Shown: in pieces, positions 15,668 to 21,999 of the stretch
How the letters are laid out: the number at the start of each line of letters is the position of its first letter
Numbering within the stretch: the stretch's first letter is position 1
NCBI GenBank assembly: GCA_029862725.1
Contig: JAOTWT010000005.1
Location: forward strand, 1-21,999
Length of the DNA: 21,999 nucleotides
Direction: 5' to 3'
Source of the DNA: Acidobacteriota bacterium
Lineage (GTDB): Bacteria; Acidobacteriota; Blastocatellia; Pyrinomonadales; Pyrinomonadaceae
Position numbers and translations under genes: made by a program
The notes under the pieces: generated by a model
The model's input: only the letters and a program-made list of their open reading frames with translations
Databases searched by the model: none
What the model was told of the DNA's origin: nothing

Positions 15668-16004
15668 TTCTATGACCCTCCTGGATTCCTATCTTCGTGC
15701 TCTTCAGCTGGGCCACTAAATAGACTGTTCGTAACGTGTTAAGCGCGATTCAAGAGTCGCGCGTTCGACTAATTGACTCCAACGTGTCAGCCAACTTGGG
15801 CCATCGAAGAACAGCTTCTAACACCAGACCCGCAAGAACCGTTCCAATCGGTTTCAAAGGATGTCGGTTGGCAAGCGAGACCAATCTTGTGATCGGGTTT
15901 CGCGTTGATTTCCCCGAAGGGAACTCGGGCACGCGGAATAGGCTGCCGACAAAAAAAGACACCGGCGAGACCGGTGTCGATAAACAAAATGACTGGCAGT
16001 CCGA
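15668..16004. other. Noncoding gap between secreted repeat protein and M13 peptidase
   Basis: In this 337-base gap I can support three things: the ribosome-binding site of the gene starting at 15667 (complement of CCTCCT, 15677-15682), a small hairpin GCGCGA (15743-15748) with TCGCGC (15757-15762), and the terminator at 15951-15978. The - strand promoter of the repeat-protein gene should be here, but I could not identify a convincing -35/-10 pair. Short open frames cross the region on both strands without start signals and are not called. Confidence 0.5.
15951..15978 (-). terminator. Rho-independent terminator after the M13 peptidase gene
   Basis: On the - strand GACACCGG pairs with CCGGTGTC around a five-base loop (stem arms at 15971-15978 and 15958-15965 in + coordinates), followed by seven T residues (complement of A15951-A15957). 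It begins 26 bases after the peptidase stop codon at 16005. As no terminator is apparent between the acyltransferase and the peptidase genes, it may end the transcript of the whole - strand gene group. Confidence 0.9.
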
Positions 16005-18029
16005 TTACCAGATCAAACAAGCATTCGGCCGGATCATCGGCTGCCTTTCCTTGCATCCAAAGGCCTTCGCGAATTGGGGCATGTTCGACACCGGGCCGTT
16101 TACACGCCATCTTGCGATAGCGTGGGGATCGGTCGAGACCTGAAGTCGCTCGAATTCCTGCGTTGCCTTAACCGCCCAAACCTGTGCCCAACCGAGGAAG
16201 AAACGCTGCTCCGGCGTAAAACCGTCAACTGCTTCAGGTCTGGGTCTGCCTTCGAGCGATTTCATAAACGCATCATAGGCTACCGTAAGGCCACCCAGGT
16301 CCGCGATGTTTTCACCCAACGTAAGCTTGCCGTCCATAAACAGCCCGGGTTGTACTTCATAGGAACTGAACTGGTTCGAGACGCAGCTTGCTCTTGTCCG
16401 AAACTCCTTCAGATCGCTCTCGGTCCACCAGCTCTTGAAATTGCCGTCGGCGTCGAACCGGCTGCCCTGATCATCAAAACCGTGGGTGATCTCGTGGCCA
16501 ATAACTCCGCCGATAGCCCCGTAGTTTATCGCATCGTCGGCTTCGTCGTTAAAGAAGGGCGGTTGAAGGATCCCGGCCGGAAAGACGATCTCGTTGAGCA
16601 GAGGGTTGTAATAGGCATTGACAGTCGGCGGCGTCATGCCCCAGCGCGTGCGATCAGGGGGTTTTCCGATATCATCCAGATTCCTTTGGATTTGCAGCTG
16701 TTCGGCTCGAAGCATGTTTCCGGCGTGAGAAGCACGGTCGATCTTGAGACCCTCATAGCCGCGGAGCTTGTCCGGGTACCCGATCTTGCGTTTAAACGTC
16801 GCCAATTTGGCAAGCGCCTGGACTTTTGTTTCATCGCTCATCCATTCGAGCGAATCGAGACGCGAACGGAAGGCGACAAACAGGTTGTCAATCAGTTCGT
16901 TCATTCTCGCTTTTGCCTCGGGCTTAAATGCCTTCTTGACGTATTCCTGGCCGAGTGCCTCGCCGATAGCGCCGTCTGTAAAGGCGACACACCTTCGCCA
17001 GCGCGGCTGCTGCTCCTTTGTTCCCCGCAAATGCCTGGAGTAAAAATCAAAATTCGCATCCGAGAAATCAGACGAAAGGAGCGGCGCGGCCGAATTCAGC
17101 GCCATCCAGCGGAGGTAGGTTCTCCATTCGGAAATGGATGTTGAAGCAAAGAGCTTATCTACTTCTTTGAAGAATTCCGGCTGTCCGATGTTGAATGACT
17201 CGACCCCGGTAATCCCGCGGTTCTTCATGTAGTTTTCCCATGAAAAATTTGGGGTAATCTCGGCTGCTTCCTGCATCGTGACCTTCTCGTAACGGTTGTC
17301 CGGATTCCTGAGCTCGACCCTTCTCAGGGAGGCGTAGGCGAGGCGGTTCTGGATGCGCGTGATCGTAAAGGCACTGTCCCTGGCGTCCTGTTGGTCCTCA
17401 CCGACAAGTTTGAAAATATCCGCGACATATTCCCTGAATTTCTCGCGGGTTTTCTGAAATTTAGGATCCCCGTCGACGTAGTAGTCGCGGTTCGGCATGC
17501 TTAGGCCGCCCTGACCGGCATTGGCGATCGTCATTCCGCTGTCTTTCAGGTCGGTTCCGCCGCCGAAGCCAAATACCGCGGGAATACCCAAGTTGTGCAT
17601 CTCTGCGATGACCGCTTGGAGGTCATCCCGGTTACGGATTCCGTCGATCTTTTTGAGGATTGGTTTGACGGGGTCGTATCCCGCTTTCTCGATCGCCGAT
17701 TCGTTCATACAGGCGTAGTAGAAGTCACCAATCAATTGCATACTAGAGCCTGACTCCCCTCCCGTTTCGGATGCGGATTCGAGCGCCTCTTTTAGTATCT
17801 TACGATTGTTTTCGGCCAGAATATTAAAGCTTCCCCAACGCGACTCGGATGCGGGGATCTCAGCGCTTTCAACCCATTTTCCGTTTGAATATTGAAAAAA
17901 GTCATCGCACGCCCGCGCGGATTTGTCCATCCTGCTTGTATCGAAGCCCTTGGTCTGGGCGATGGTGGTCAGGCTCAACGAAAAAAGCACCGCCATAGCG
18001 GCAAAGGTACGGAAATAGAAACTTCGCAT
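16005..18029 (-). CDS. Secreted M13-family (neprilysin-like) zinc metallopeptidase
   Basis: A 674-residue M13 peptidase (PepO/neprilysin family), which cleaves oligopeptides outside the cytoplasm. A signal peptide (about residues 1-24) is followed by the N-terminal M13 domain, starting with the typical DKSARACDDFFQYSNGKWV block. The catalytic domain has NAYYNP (471-476), the zinc motif HEITH (His512, Glu513, His516), and GENIADLGG (572-580) supplying the third ligand Glu573. The C-terminus CKERQPMIRPNACLIW matches the family's usual CxxW-type ending, so the gene is full length. The ATG at 18029 follows AAGGAG on the - strand (near 18036-18041). It lies 64 bases downstream of the acyltransferase gene and is closed by its own terminator. 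No lipobox is seen, so a soluble periplasmic or secreted enzyme is likely. Confidence 0.95.
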   Translation of the reverse strand: MRSFYFRTFAAMAVLFSLSLTTIAQTKGFDTSRMDKSARACDDFFQYSNGKWVESAEIPASESRWGSFNILAENNRKILKEALESASETGGESGSSMQLIGDFYYACMNESAIEKAGYDPVKPILKKIDGIRNRDDLQAVIAEMHNLGIPAVFGFGGGTDLKDSGMTIANAGQGGLSMPNRDYYVDGDPKFQKTREKFREYVADIFKLVGEDQQDARDSAFTITRIQNRLAYASLRRVELRNPDNRYEKVTMQEAAEITPNFSWENYMKNRGITGVESFNIGQPEFFKEVDKLFASTSISEWRTYLRWMALNSAAPLLSSDFSDANFDFYSRHLRGTKEQQPRWRRCVAFTDGAIGEALGQEYVKKAFKPEAKARMNELIDNLFVAFRSRLDSLEWMSDETKVQALAKLATFKRKIGYPDKLRGYEGLKIDRASHAGNMLRAEQLQIQRNLDDIGKPPDRTRWGMTPPTVNAYYNPLLNEIVFPAGILQPPFFNDEADDAINYGAIGGVIGHEITHGFDDQGSRFDADGNFKSWWTESDLKEFRTRASCVSNQFSSYEVQPGLFMDGKLTLGENIADLGGLTVAYDAFMKSLEGRPRPEAVDGFTPEQRFFLGWAQVWAVKATQEFERLQVSTDPHAIARWRVNGPVSNMPQFAKAFGCKERQPMIRPNACLIW

Positions 18030-18060
18030 TAAACACTCCTTGATAATCTTTGAGACAGAA

Positions 18061-18066
18061 ATTATA
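18061..18066 (-). promoter_or_regulatory. Possible -10 element upstream of the M13 peptidase gene
   Basis: The - strand reads TATAAT here, a perfect -10 hexamer, in the 64-base gap between the acyltransferase stop and the peptidase start, 31 bases before the ATG. No matching -35 hexamer is found 16-18 bases upstream, so this is a weak call. It would give the peptidase its own short-leader transcript. Confidence 0.3.
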
Positions 18067-18093
18067 CGACGAACCCGGTAAATGGTTTCATGC

Positions 18094-18858
18094 CTAAATT
18101 ATCGGCACGAATTTACTTTGCACGCGTTTCCAGAGCTCCTGTGCGATCTTTTTCCGGTCGTCCTCGACGACCGCTTCGCGGCCAAACGTTACTACTGCCG
18201 TGGAACGCTTTAACTGGAAGAATCTAAAAAGGTGGCTGATGAATGTCGTGTCGTCCCACCAGCATATGTAATCGCTGGCGTTGAGGCCCGGATCGTCAAT
18301 CCGATACGAAATCGAAGCGTAATGAACCGGCAAGTCAGACTTTGCTGCGAATTCGAAGAAAGATGAGTTAAACGGGAGTATTCCCTCTCCTTTTGAGCTG
18401 GTGCCTTCCGGAAACACGACAACTCCCTCGCCGTCTTCTAATCTCCTGATGATATCGGCACCGGCTCGTGGGATGTCGCGGCGGTTTTTCCTGTCAACAA
18501 AGACATTTGCCATGTCCCGGACCATACGCCCGCCAAGAAACCAACCGGCTATCTCTCCCTTTGCCACAAATACACATTCCAGAATAGCGCGGAGAAGGGG
18601 AATATCTGTATAGCTGAGGTGATTCGAGACAAGAAAAAATGGCGGTTTGGGTGGATCGCCAATTATGTCGATCCGGATTCCGGAAAGCGAGACGAAGAAA
18701 CGGGACCACGAACGAAAAACGATTTGGCGCCAGTATTGCTTGTTGGGGATAATGACATTGCCGGCAAACCAAAGGCCGTAAAGGCCGAAAGTGACCGCGA
18801 AAAATAGTATGAATTTTGACGTTGCCCTTATGTATTTCATCCGGTCGGGGTTGTGCAT
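18094..18858 (-). CDS. 1-acyl-sn-glycerol-3-phosphate acyltransferase family protein (PlsC-type)
   Basis: A 254-residue membrane-associated acyltransferase of the PlsC/LPLAT superfamily, which transfers acyl chains to lysophosphatidic acid or a related acceptor in phospholipid synthesis. A hydrophobic N-terminal segment (about 15-37) is followed by the catalytic HX4D motif NHLSYTD (His80, Asp85) and the substrate-binding motif FPEGTSSKGE (149-158). These two blocks are diagnostic; the exact acceptor is not. The ATG at 18858 directly abuts the upstream gene's TAG stop (TAGATG), with AAGGAA inside the end of that gene as ribosome-binding site, indicating translational coupling. An in-frame ATG at residue 7 is a less likely start. 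It is the third gene of a - strand unit. Confidence 0.9.
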   Translation of the reverse strand: MHNPDRMKYIRATSKFILFFAVTFGLYGLWFAGNVIIPNKQYWRQIVFRSWSRFFVSLSGIRIDIIGDPPKPPFFLVSNHLSYTDIPLLRAILECVFVAKGEIAGWFLGGRMVRDMANVFVDRKNRRDIPRAGADIIRRLEDGEGVVVFPEGTSSKGEGILPFNSSFFEFAAKSDLPVHYASISYRIDDPGLNASDYICWWDDTTFISHLFRFFQLKRSTAVVTFGREAVVEDDRKKIAQELWKRVQSKFVPII

Positions 18859-19716
18859 CTATTTCCTTCCATCTTTGATATCGCGAAAATTATATCGCAG
18901 GAGGACACGCATCGTGAAGGTTCCGTTTTTATCGTCCGCCGGGCGCCACTGCATTGCGCGGACGGTTCTTTCCACCGATCCGTCGAGCCCGAAGCCGGCC
19001 CAACGCGTTACAGCCGTCCGCAATACTCGGCCGGATGCATCGATTTCCACCATGATGTCGACCGTAGCCTCTACACCATAAAAGTTCGCGGAATCGGTAT
19101 AGGGGGGTTTTAAACGCTTGTACGGCATTGGATACCTGGCGCCTTTTTCGAGCTTTTTCTCCTCAAAAAAATCGGGCGGCGGAATCCTGTTTTGCATGTC
19201 GCGGTGGATCGAGATCGTCTCGAGAGTGTCCCGCGCAGCTTCGGGTGCAAGCACCAGGAGTCCGCTTATTGCCGCCTCAGGCGCGTCCGCCTCGGATCGA
19301 GCGATATCCCAGTCGATCAAGAGTCCGTTTCGGGCATCGACGACGTACCGTGCCGCGTATGATTCAAAGTATTTCGTTCGGCCGGGAGCGGACCGCCGGA
19401 TCGTATCCGATTTGAGGATCACGAGATAGGAGCAACCGATTCCGGTGCCCAAATTGCGGGCCTCGAAAATGGTCATGTTAAAGGGATTATGGGGGTTCTG
19501 AGTCTTTAGTACGGCCTCACCGAGTCCACTGTCGGCGACCGGCACCGAGCCTTTCAGGGCGCTTTCGAAAGATTCATGAAACTGTTTTGCGGTCGTATTC
19601 GTCTCGGGAGCCAGGACGGCGATCTCGCTTCCAGTACAACTGAACGGAAACAGAAGCAACACCGATGCAATGAGCATCGAAGGGTACCAAAGCGCTTTGC
19701 GAAATCGATATTTCAT
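18859..19716 (-). CDS. Exported protein with C-terminal TonB-like domain
   Basis: A 285-residue protein of unknown function. The N-terminus has basic residues and a hydrophobic segment (about 12-26) consistent with a signal peptide or anchor. A cysteine at 27 follows, but the preceding PFS is not a standard lipobox. The middle (30-195) matches nothing I recognise. Residues about 204-277 look like a TonB C-terminal domain: PPYTDSANFYGVEATVDIMV, then a DASGRV turn, a conserved LDGSVERTVRAMQWRPA helix and a final VLLRYNF strand. It lacks the proline-rich spacer of true TonB, so energy transduction is doubtful; many Acidobacteriota-type proteins carry this domain in other roles. The start is 3 bases after the HD gene's stop, with no clear ribosome-binding site, and its stop abuts the acyltransferase start. 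Confidence 0.75.
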   Translation of the reverse strand: MKYRFRKALWYPSMLIASVLLLFPFSCTGSEIAVLAPETNTTAKQFHESFESALKGSVPVADSGLGEAVLKTQNPHNPFNMTIFEARNLGTGIGCSYLVILKSDTIRRSAPGRTKYFESYAARYVVDARNGLLIDWDIARSEADAPEAAISGLLVLAPEAARDTLETISIHRDMQNRIPPPDFFEEKKLEKGARYPMPYKRLKPPYTDSANFYGVEATVDIMVEIDASGRVLRTAVTRWAGFGLDGSVERTVRAMQWRPADDKNGTFTMRVLLRYNFRDIKDGRK

Positions 19717-19719
19717 TTA

Positions 19720-21015
19720 CTAAGCGGTCTGCGCGGCGCCATGGTAAAGCATGGATATTTCTTCCGTCAGTTCATTTGGAAAGCAGACCCTGTGGATCTT
19801 GTATCCTTTTTGGAGACCGCGCACGGCCGCACTGATCTCCGAAATTTCCCGTATCGTGGGACTCGAGAACCCGTCTTCGACGTAGATATGATTCTTCGAG
19901 TCGTCCCCCGAGGTGTAGAAATAGTAGTCGAGATCATCCGCCACATCTTCAACAAAATAATATTCGGGATCCAGTCCGGAATTGCGAACGGCATTTCTGA
20001 CGCGCTCAAGAAAAAGCGGTCTTGCCGCTTCGGGCATATCCAGATCGAAAACCTTGAAAAGCACCCGGTTTAAGAAGCGGCGCGAAAGATCGGCGAGTAC
20101 GGCGTCTTCCGAATGCTGCCACCGCTTGATGTGAAAAAGAATATCGGTGTCGTCAATCTCCAAATGCTCTAGCAAACCGGGCTTTCGACCGCTCAATATG
20201 TGTTCGAACGCGGTTCCCTCCGCGCGCCAAACGCTTTCACCCCTGTTTTCAAGCTCGAGCGCTCTCCGGAGGACGGCGTTTAAGACGACCTCGGCAGAAC
20301 GAAGGGTCCGGTGAAAATAGACCTGGCGAAACATATAATAGCGAGCCTGAAGATAGGCTTCCACTGCGTACAAACCCCTTGCAGAGATGTATAGGCGATC
20401 CCTTGCCTGATCGATTTCCAACGATTTGATGATCCATTCATGATCGTAAATCCCATATTTTGCTCCGGTCATAAGGGAATCGCGAAGCAGATAGTCCATG
20501 CGATCGGCATCAAGCTGGGAGGAAACAAGTTGGGCGAGCGCCATAGGTTTGAAATCGCCGCGAATGATTGCGGCAACGTCTTCCGGCAGTTCGGGTGAAT
20601 GCTCGCGGAGGATTCGCCCGACCTCTGTTTCGACGCTCAAAACAGCCTCGACAGTGAAGTCCTCGTGATGAAAGTTCAGTATGGTTTCGAGGACGTGAGA
20701 AAACGCGCCATGCCCAATATCGTGAAGCAATGCCGCTACCCGCACCGCAAGCTGGTGCTCGGCGGGTATATCGTATTTTCGGCCAAGCTTCTTGAGAAGT
20801 CTGCTGGCAATGTGCATGACACCCAGCGAATGTGTAAATCGCGAGTGCTCCGCACCCTGATATGCGAAATGTGCGAGACCGAGCTGCCGTATCCTCCGCA
20901 ATCTCTGAAATTCCGCTGTATCAACAAGGCGGGCAAGCAACGCACCGTCGGGGGTATCGGTTTCGATTCGTATTATGTTATGTACCGGATCACGGTAAAT
21001 GCGTTCTTTGGACAT
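19720..21015 (-). CDS. HD-domain phosphohydrolase (SAMHD1/dGTPase-like, COG1078 type)
   Basis: A 431-residue HD-superfamily protein. The N-terminal half has the signature order of the SAMHD1-like/dNTP triphosphohydrolase group: EFQRLRRIRQLGLAHF (35-50), EHSRFTHSLGV (56-66, His62), LLHDIGHGAFSH (96-107; His98, Asp99, His102, His107) and LDADRMDYLLRD (168-179, Asp169). These residues form the metal site that in relatives hydrolyses dNTPs or other phosphoesters. The C-terminal half is less conserved. It starts the - strand unit leading into the TonB-C protein and the acyltransferase, though no functional link is obvious. No Shine-Dalgarno sequence is seen before ATG 21015, but the MSKERIYRDPVHN start is typical for the family. 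The substrate cannot be assigned from sequence. Confidence 0.88.
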   Translation of the reverse strand: MSKERIYRDPVHNIIRIETDTPDGALLARLVDTAEFQRLRRIRQLGLAHFAYQGAEHSRFTHSLGVMHIASRLLKKLGRKYDIPAEHQLAVRVAALLHDIGHGAFSHVLETILNFHHEDFTVEAVLSVETEVGRILREHSPELPEDVAAIIRGDFKPMALAQLVSSQLDADRMDYLLRDSLMTGAKYGIYDHEWIIKSLEIDQARDRLYISARGLYAVEAYLQARYYMFRQVYFHRTLRSAEVVLNAVLRRALELENRGESVWRAEGTAFEHILSGRKPGLLEHLEIDDTDILFHIKRWQHSEDAVLADLSRRFLNRVLFKVFDLDMPEAARPLFLERVRNAVRNSGLDPEYYFVEDVADDLDYYFYTSGDDSKNHIYVEDGFSSPTIREISEISAAVRGLQKGYKIHRVCFPNELTEEISMLYHGAAQTA

Positions 21016-21082
21016 AAGAAAAGCGCTGATCGGCGATATCGTTAGTTTCTACCTTATGGCCAGCGTTTTCAAGTAATAATCG

Positions 21083-21131
21083 GTGAGCAGTGAGCGATGT
21101 GAGGTAAGCCGTAAGCTGTGAGCTGTTAGCA
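21083..21131. repeat. Heptanucleotide tandem repeat array A (7 units, GTGAGCN-like)
   Basis: Seven consecutive 7-base units: GTGAGCA, GTGAGCG, ATGTGAG, GTAAGCC, GTAAGCT, GTGAGCT, GTTAGCA. Six of seven keep the pattern GTNAGCN or GTRAGCN in strict 7-base phase; the third unit is diverged. Two more units of the same kind (GTTAGCG, GTGAGCT) occur at 21191-21204. The array resembles in style the short tandemly repeated repetitive (STRR) heptamers known from cyanobacteria. Confidence 0.75.
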
Positions 21132-21140
21132 TTAAGTCCG

Positions 21141-21152
21141 GTCTTTAAAGAC
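21141..21152. promoter_or_regulatory. Perfect 12-bp palindrome GTCTTTAAAGAC
   Basis: The sequence GTCTTTAAAGAC is its own reverse complement and lies between the two heptamer arrays, 222 bases before the start of the + strand gene and 126 bases upstream of the HD gene start. It could be an operator for a dimeric regulator, but a single chance palindrome cannot be excluded. Confidence 0.3.
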
Positions 21153-21190
21153 TAAATATCGAGAAGTGGGAGTGGATTGCGTTTCAAAAT

Positions 21191-21245
21191 GTTAGCGGTG
21201 AGCTCCGTACCTGAATCCTGAATCCCGAATCCTGACTCCTGACTG
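21191..21245. repeat. Heptanucleotide tandem repeat array B (CTGAATC-like, with two array-A units)
   Basis: Two array-A-type units (GTTAGCG, GTGAGCT; 21191-21204) are followed after CCGTAC by five 7-base units: CTGAATC, CTGAATC, CCGAATC, CTGACTC, CTGACTG (21211-21245). The second motif differs from that of array A, so two heptamer families sit side by side in one intergenic region. Confidence 0.75.
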
Positions 21246-21311
21246 GATAGATTCGTCTGTTTCTCACATATTGTTGAAGACAAAATCCTTACAGATTAAG
21301 CGATGCAGTGT

Positions 21312-21317
21312 TATAAT
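21312..21317 (+). promoter_or_regulatory. Extended -10 promoter for the TPR gene
   Basis: TATAAT at 21312-21317 is a perfect -10 hexamer preceded by TGT (21309-21311), giving an extended -10 element. A weak -35 candidate CTTACA (21288-21293) lies 18 bases upstream. A start of transcription near 21324 would give a leader of about 50 bases to the ATG at 21374. Confidence 0.6.
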
Positions 21318-21373
21318 GAGCCAATATTCGAATACAGAAATGAATCATTTCCCGGATTACTTAGGAGGTTTTA

Positions 21374-21999
21374 ATGATTCCACCACGCCGTCTTTCCCGA
21401 TTTTCCCCCCTTTTAATTGTGCTGTTGCTTGTTCTTGTCACCGGCTCCGCATCGGCGAGTACGATCGAGGGATTCGTTTTCGACCAGGGGAGAAACCCCT
21501 TGATTGACGTTGACGTCGAACTACAGAACGAGAACCGTCAGATTCGGGGTAGAACCCGCACTAACGGCATTGGCCGCTACCAGTTCGGGGGCCTCGCCGA
21601 TGGCCGGTATTACATTAAGGTGATGCCTTTCAAGTACAACCTAAAGGACGCAGTTGAAGAAGTCGTCGTCGACACGTTCAGCCTCACGGGCGGTTTTGGG
21701 AACGATACTATCCAAAGGGATTTCAATCTCGAATCAAAAAGAGGGGGTCTGGCAGATACGACGACTGGTGTCGTCTACGCCCAGGAGGTGCCCAAAGAAG
21801 CACAGGAATTTTATAAACAGGCCCGAAAGTCATTTACAGATAAGAAACAGGACGAAGGATTCAGGACCCTTATCAAGGCCGTCGATAAGTATCCGACCTA
21901 CTTCAATGCACTGACGCTCCTTGGAAAACATCTTCTGGTGCGCAAGCGTTACCTCGAAGCGGCTGCGATGTTCGTAAGGGCTGTTGAGGTGAACCCGAA
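21374..21999 (+). CDS. Secreted carboxypeptidase-regulatory-like and TPR protein (3' end outside window)
   Basis: A partial gene with 208 complete codons in view. ATG 21374 is preceded by TAGGAGG (21362-21368), 5 bases away, and a promoter lies about 60 bases upstream. The protein starts MIPPRRLSRF and has a signal peptide to about residue 28 (ending TGSASA). Residues 29-120 look like a carboxypeptidase regulatory-like/CnaB-type beta-sandwich: IEGFVFDQGRNPLIDVDVEL, then a TNGIGRYQFGGLADGRYYI turn-and-strand. Residues about 140-208 are helical and read as the first tetratricopeptide (TPR) repeats (EAQEFYKQARKSF, RYLEAAAMFVRAVEVNP), which continue beyond the window. Proteins of this architecture are frequent in Acidobacteriota; the specific role is unknown, and a peptide or protein binding function outside the cytoplasm is an inference. 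Confidence 0.85.
   Translation, partial: MIPPRRLSRFSPLLIVLLLVLVTGSASASTIEGFVFDQGRNPLIDVDVELQNENRQIRGRTRTNGIGRYQFGGLADGRYYIKVMPFKYNLKDAVEEVVVDTFSLTGGFGNDTIQRDFNLESKRGGLADTTTGVVYAQEVPKEAQEFYKQARKSFTDKKQDEGFRTLIKAVDKYPTYFNALTLLGKHLLVRKRYLEAAAMFVRAVEVNP

Larger units (their letters stand above)
21016..21373. other. Divergent intergenic region (HD gene / regulatory-like TPR gene)
   Basis: This 358-base gap separates the - strand HD gene from the + strand TPR gene. It contains two groups of 7-base tandem repeats (21083-21131 and 21191-21245), a perfect 12-base palindrome (21141-21152), and a promoter with ribosome-binding site for the + strand gene. No convincing - strand promoter for the HD gene was found. 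No coding region is supported here. Confidence 0.6.

Noticed and set aside
15736..16143. Short open frames on both strands in the gap before the M13 gene (also 15750-15962 on the - strand)
   Set aside because: They run through the terminator or start within it (GTG inside the hairpin) and lack ribosome-binding sites. The - strand product looks mildly protein-like, so a protein search for a remnant would be the deciding test; a clear hit would reverse this.
16074..17144. 356-codon + strand open frame opposite the M13 peptidase
   Set aside because: The - strand frame encodes an intact M13 enzyme with the zinc motif and full C-terminus; the + frame has no recognisable features.
19786..19798. 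Possibility that the TonB-C gene product is a lipoprotein (Cys27)
   Set aside because: This refers to codon 27 near the start of the gene at 19716 (about 19636-19638): the residues before the cysteine (PFS) do not fit a standard lipobox.
21083..21245. CRISPR array
   Set aside because: The repeats are 7 bases long, tandem without spacers, and no cas genes are nearby.

Overview
The window is a bacterial chromosome segment of moderate GC. Its left 13.2 kb is the conserved translation/transcription cluster in the classic order tuf (3' end only) - rpmG - tRNA-Trp(CCA) - secE - nusG - rplK - rplA - rplJ - rplL - rpoB - rpoC, all on the + strand, closed by a textbook rho-independent terminator just after rpoC. 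The right part is ordinary chromosome, mostly on the - strand. The secreted protein with calcium-loop FG-GAP/VCBS-type repeats (FRPS..G.WY units), the secreted M13 metallopeptidase, the TonB-C-domain protein and the carboxypeptidase-regulatory-like/TPR protein together suggest an Acidobacteriota member, perhaps Blastocatellia/Pyrinomonadaceae. That placement is inference from gene style, not a computed phylogeny.

Layout. 1-404: end of EF-Tu and L33. 424-560: a hairpin and tRNA-Trp. 585-1393: SecE and NusG. 1394-1625: a highly structured spacer. 1626-4139: L11, L1, L10 (with a long acidic tail) and L7/L12. 4140-4393: a leader with a strong hairpin. 4394-13202: RpoB and RpoC, separated by another strong hairpin. 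13225-13258: terminator. 13373-15667 (-): secreted repeat protein. 15668-16004: noncoding, with the terminator of the next gene. 16005-18029 (-): M13 peptidase. 18094-21015 (-): a tight three-gene unit transcribed HD phosphohydrolase, then TonB-C protein, then PlsC-type acyltransferase. 21016-21373: a divergent intergenic region carrying 7-bp tandem repeats, a perfect palindrome and a promoter. 21374-end (+): a partial secreted regulatory-like/TPR protein.

How the genes work together. The left cluster supplies the ribosomal stalk and L1 stalk (L11, L1, L10, L7/L12), L33, a tRNA, the SecE translocase subunit, the NusG elongation factor and the two large RNA polymerase subunits. The rpsL-rpsG-fusA genes that often follow rpoC are absent; a terminator and convergent unrelated genes occupy that place. 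The right-hand genes look like envelope and housekeeping functions and do not form an evident pathway.

The most notable points are an eight-cysteine, zinc-ribbon-like insertion in the N-terminal lobe region of RpoB, an 88-residue acidic low-complexity tail on L10, heptanucleotide tandem arrays in the last intergenic region, and structured spacers upstream of rplK, rpoB and rpoC. I see no CRISPR array, insertion sequence, prophage, defence island or biosynthetic cluster here, and nothing I can honestly call a new multi-gene system.
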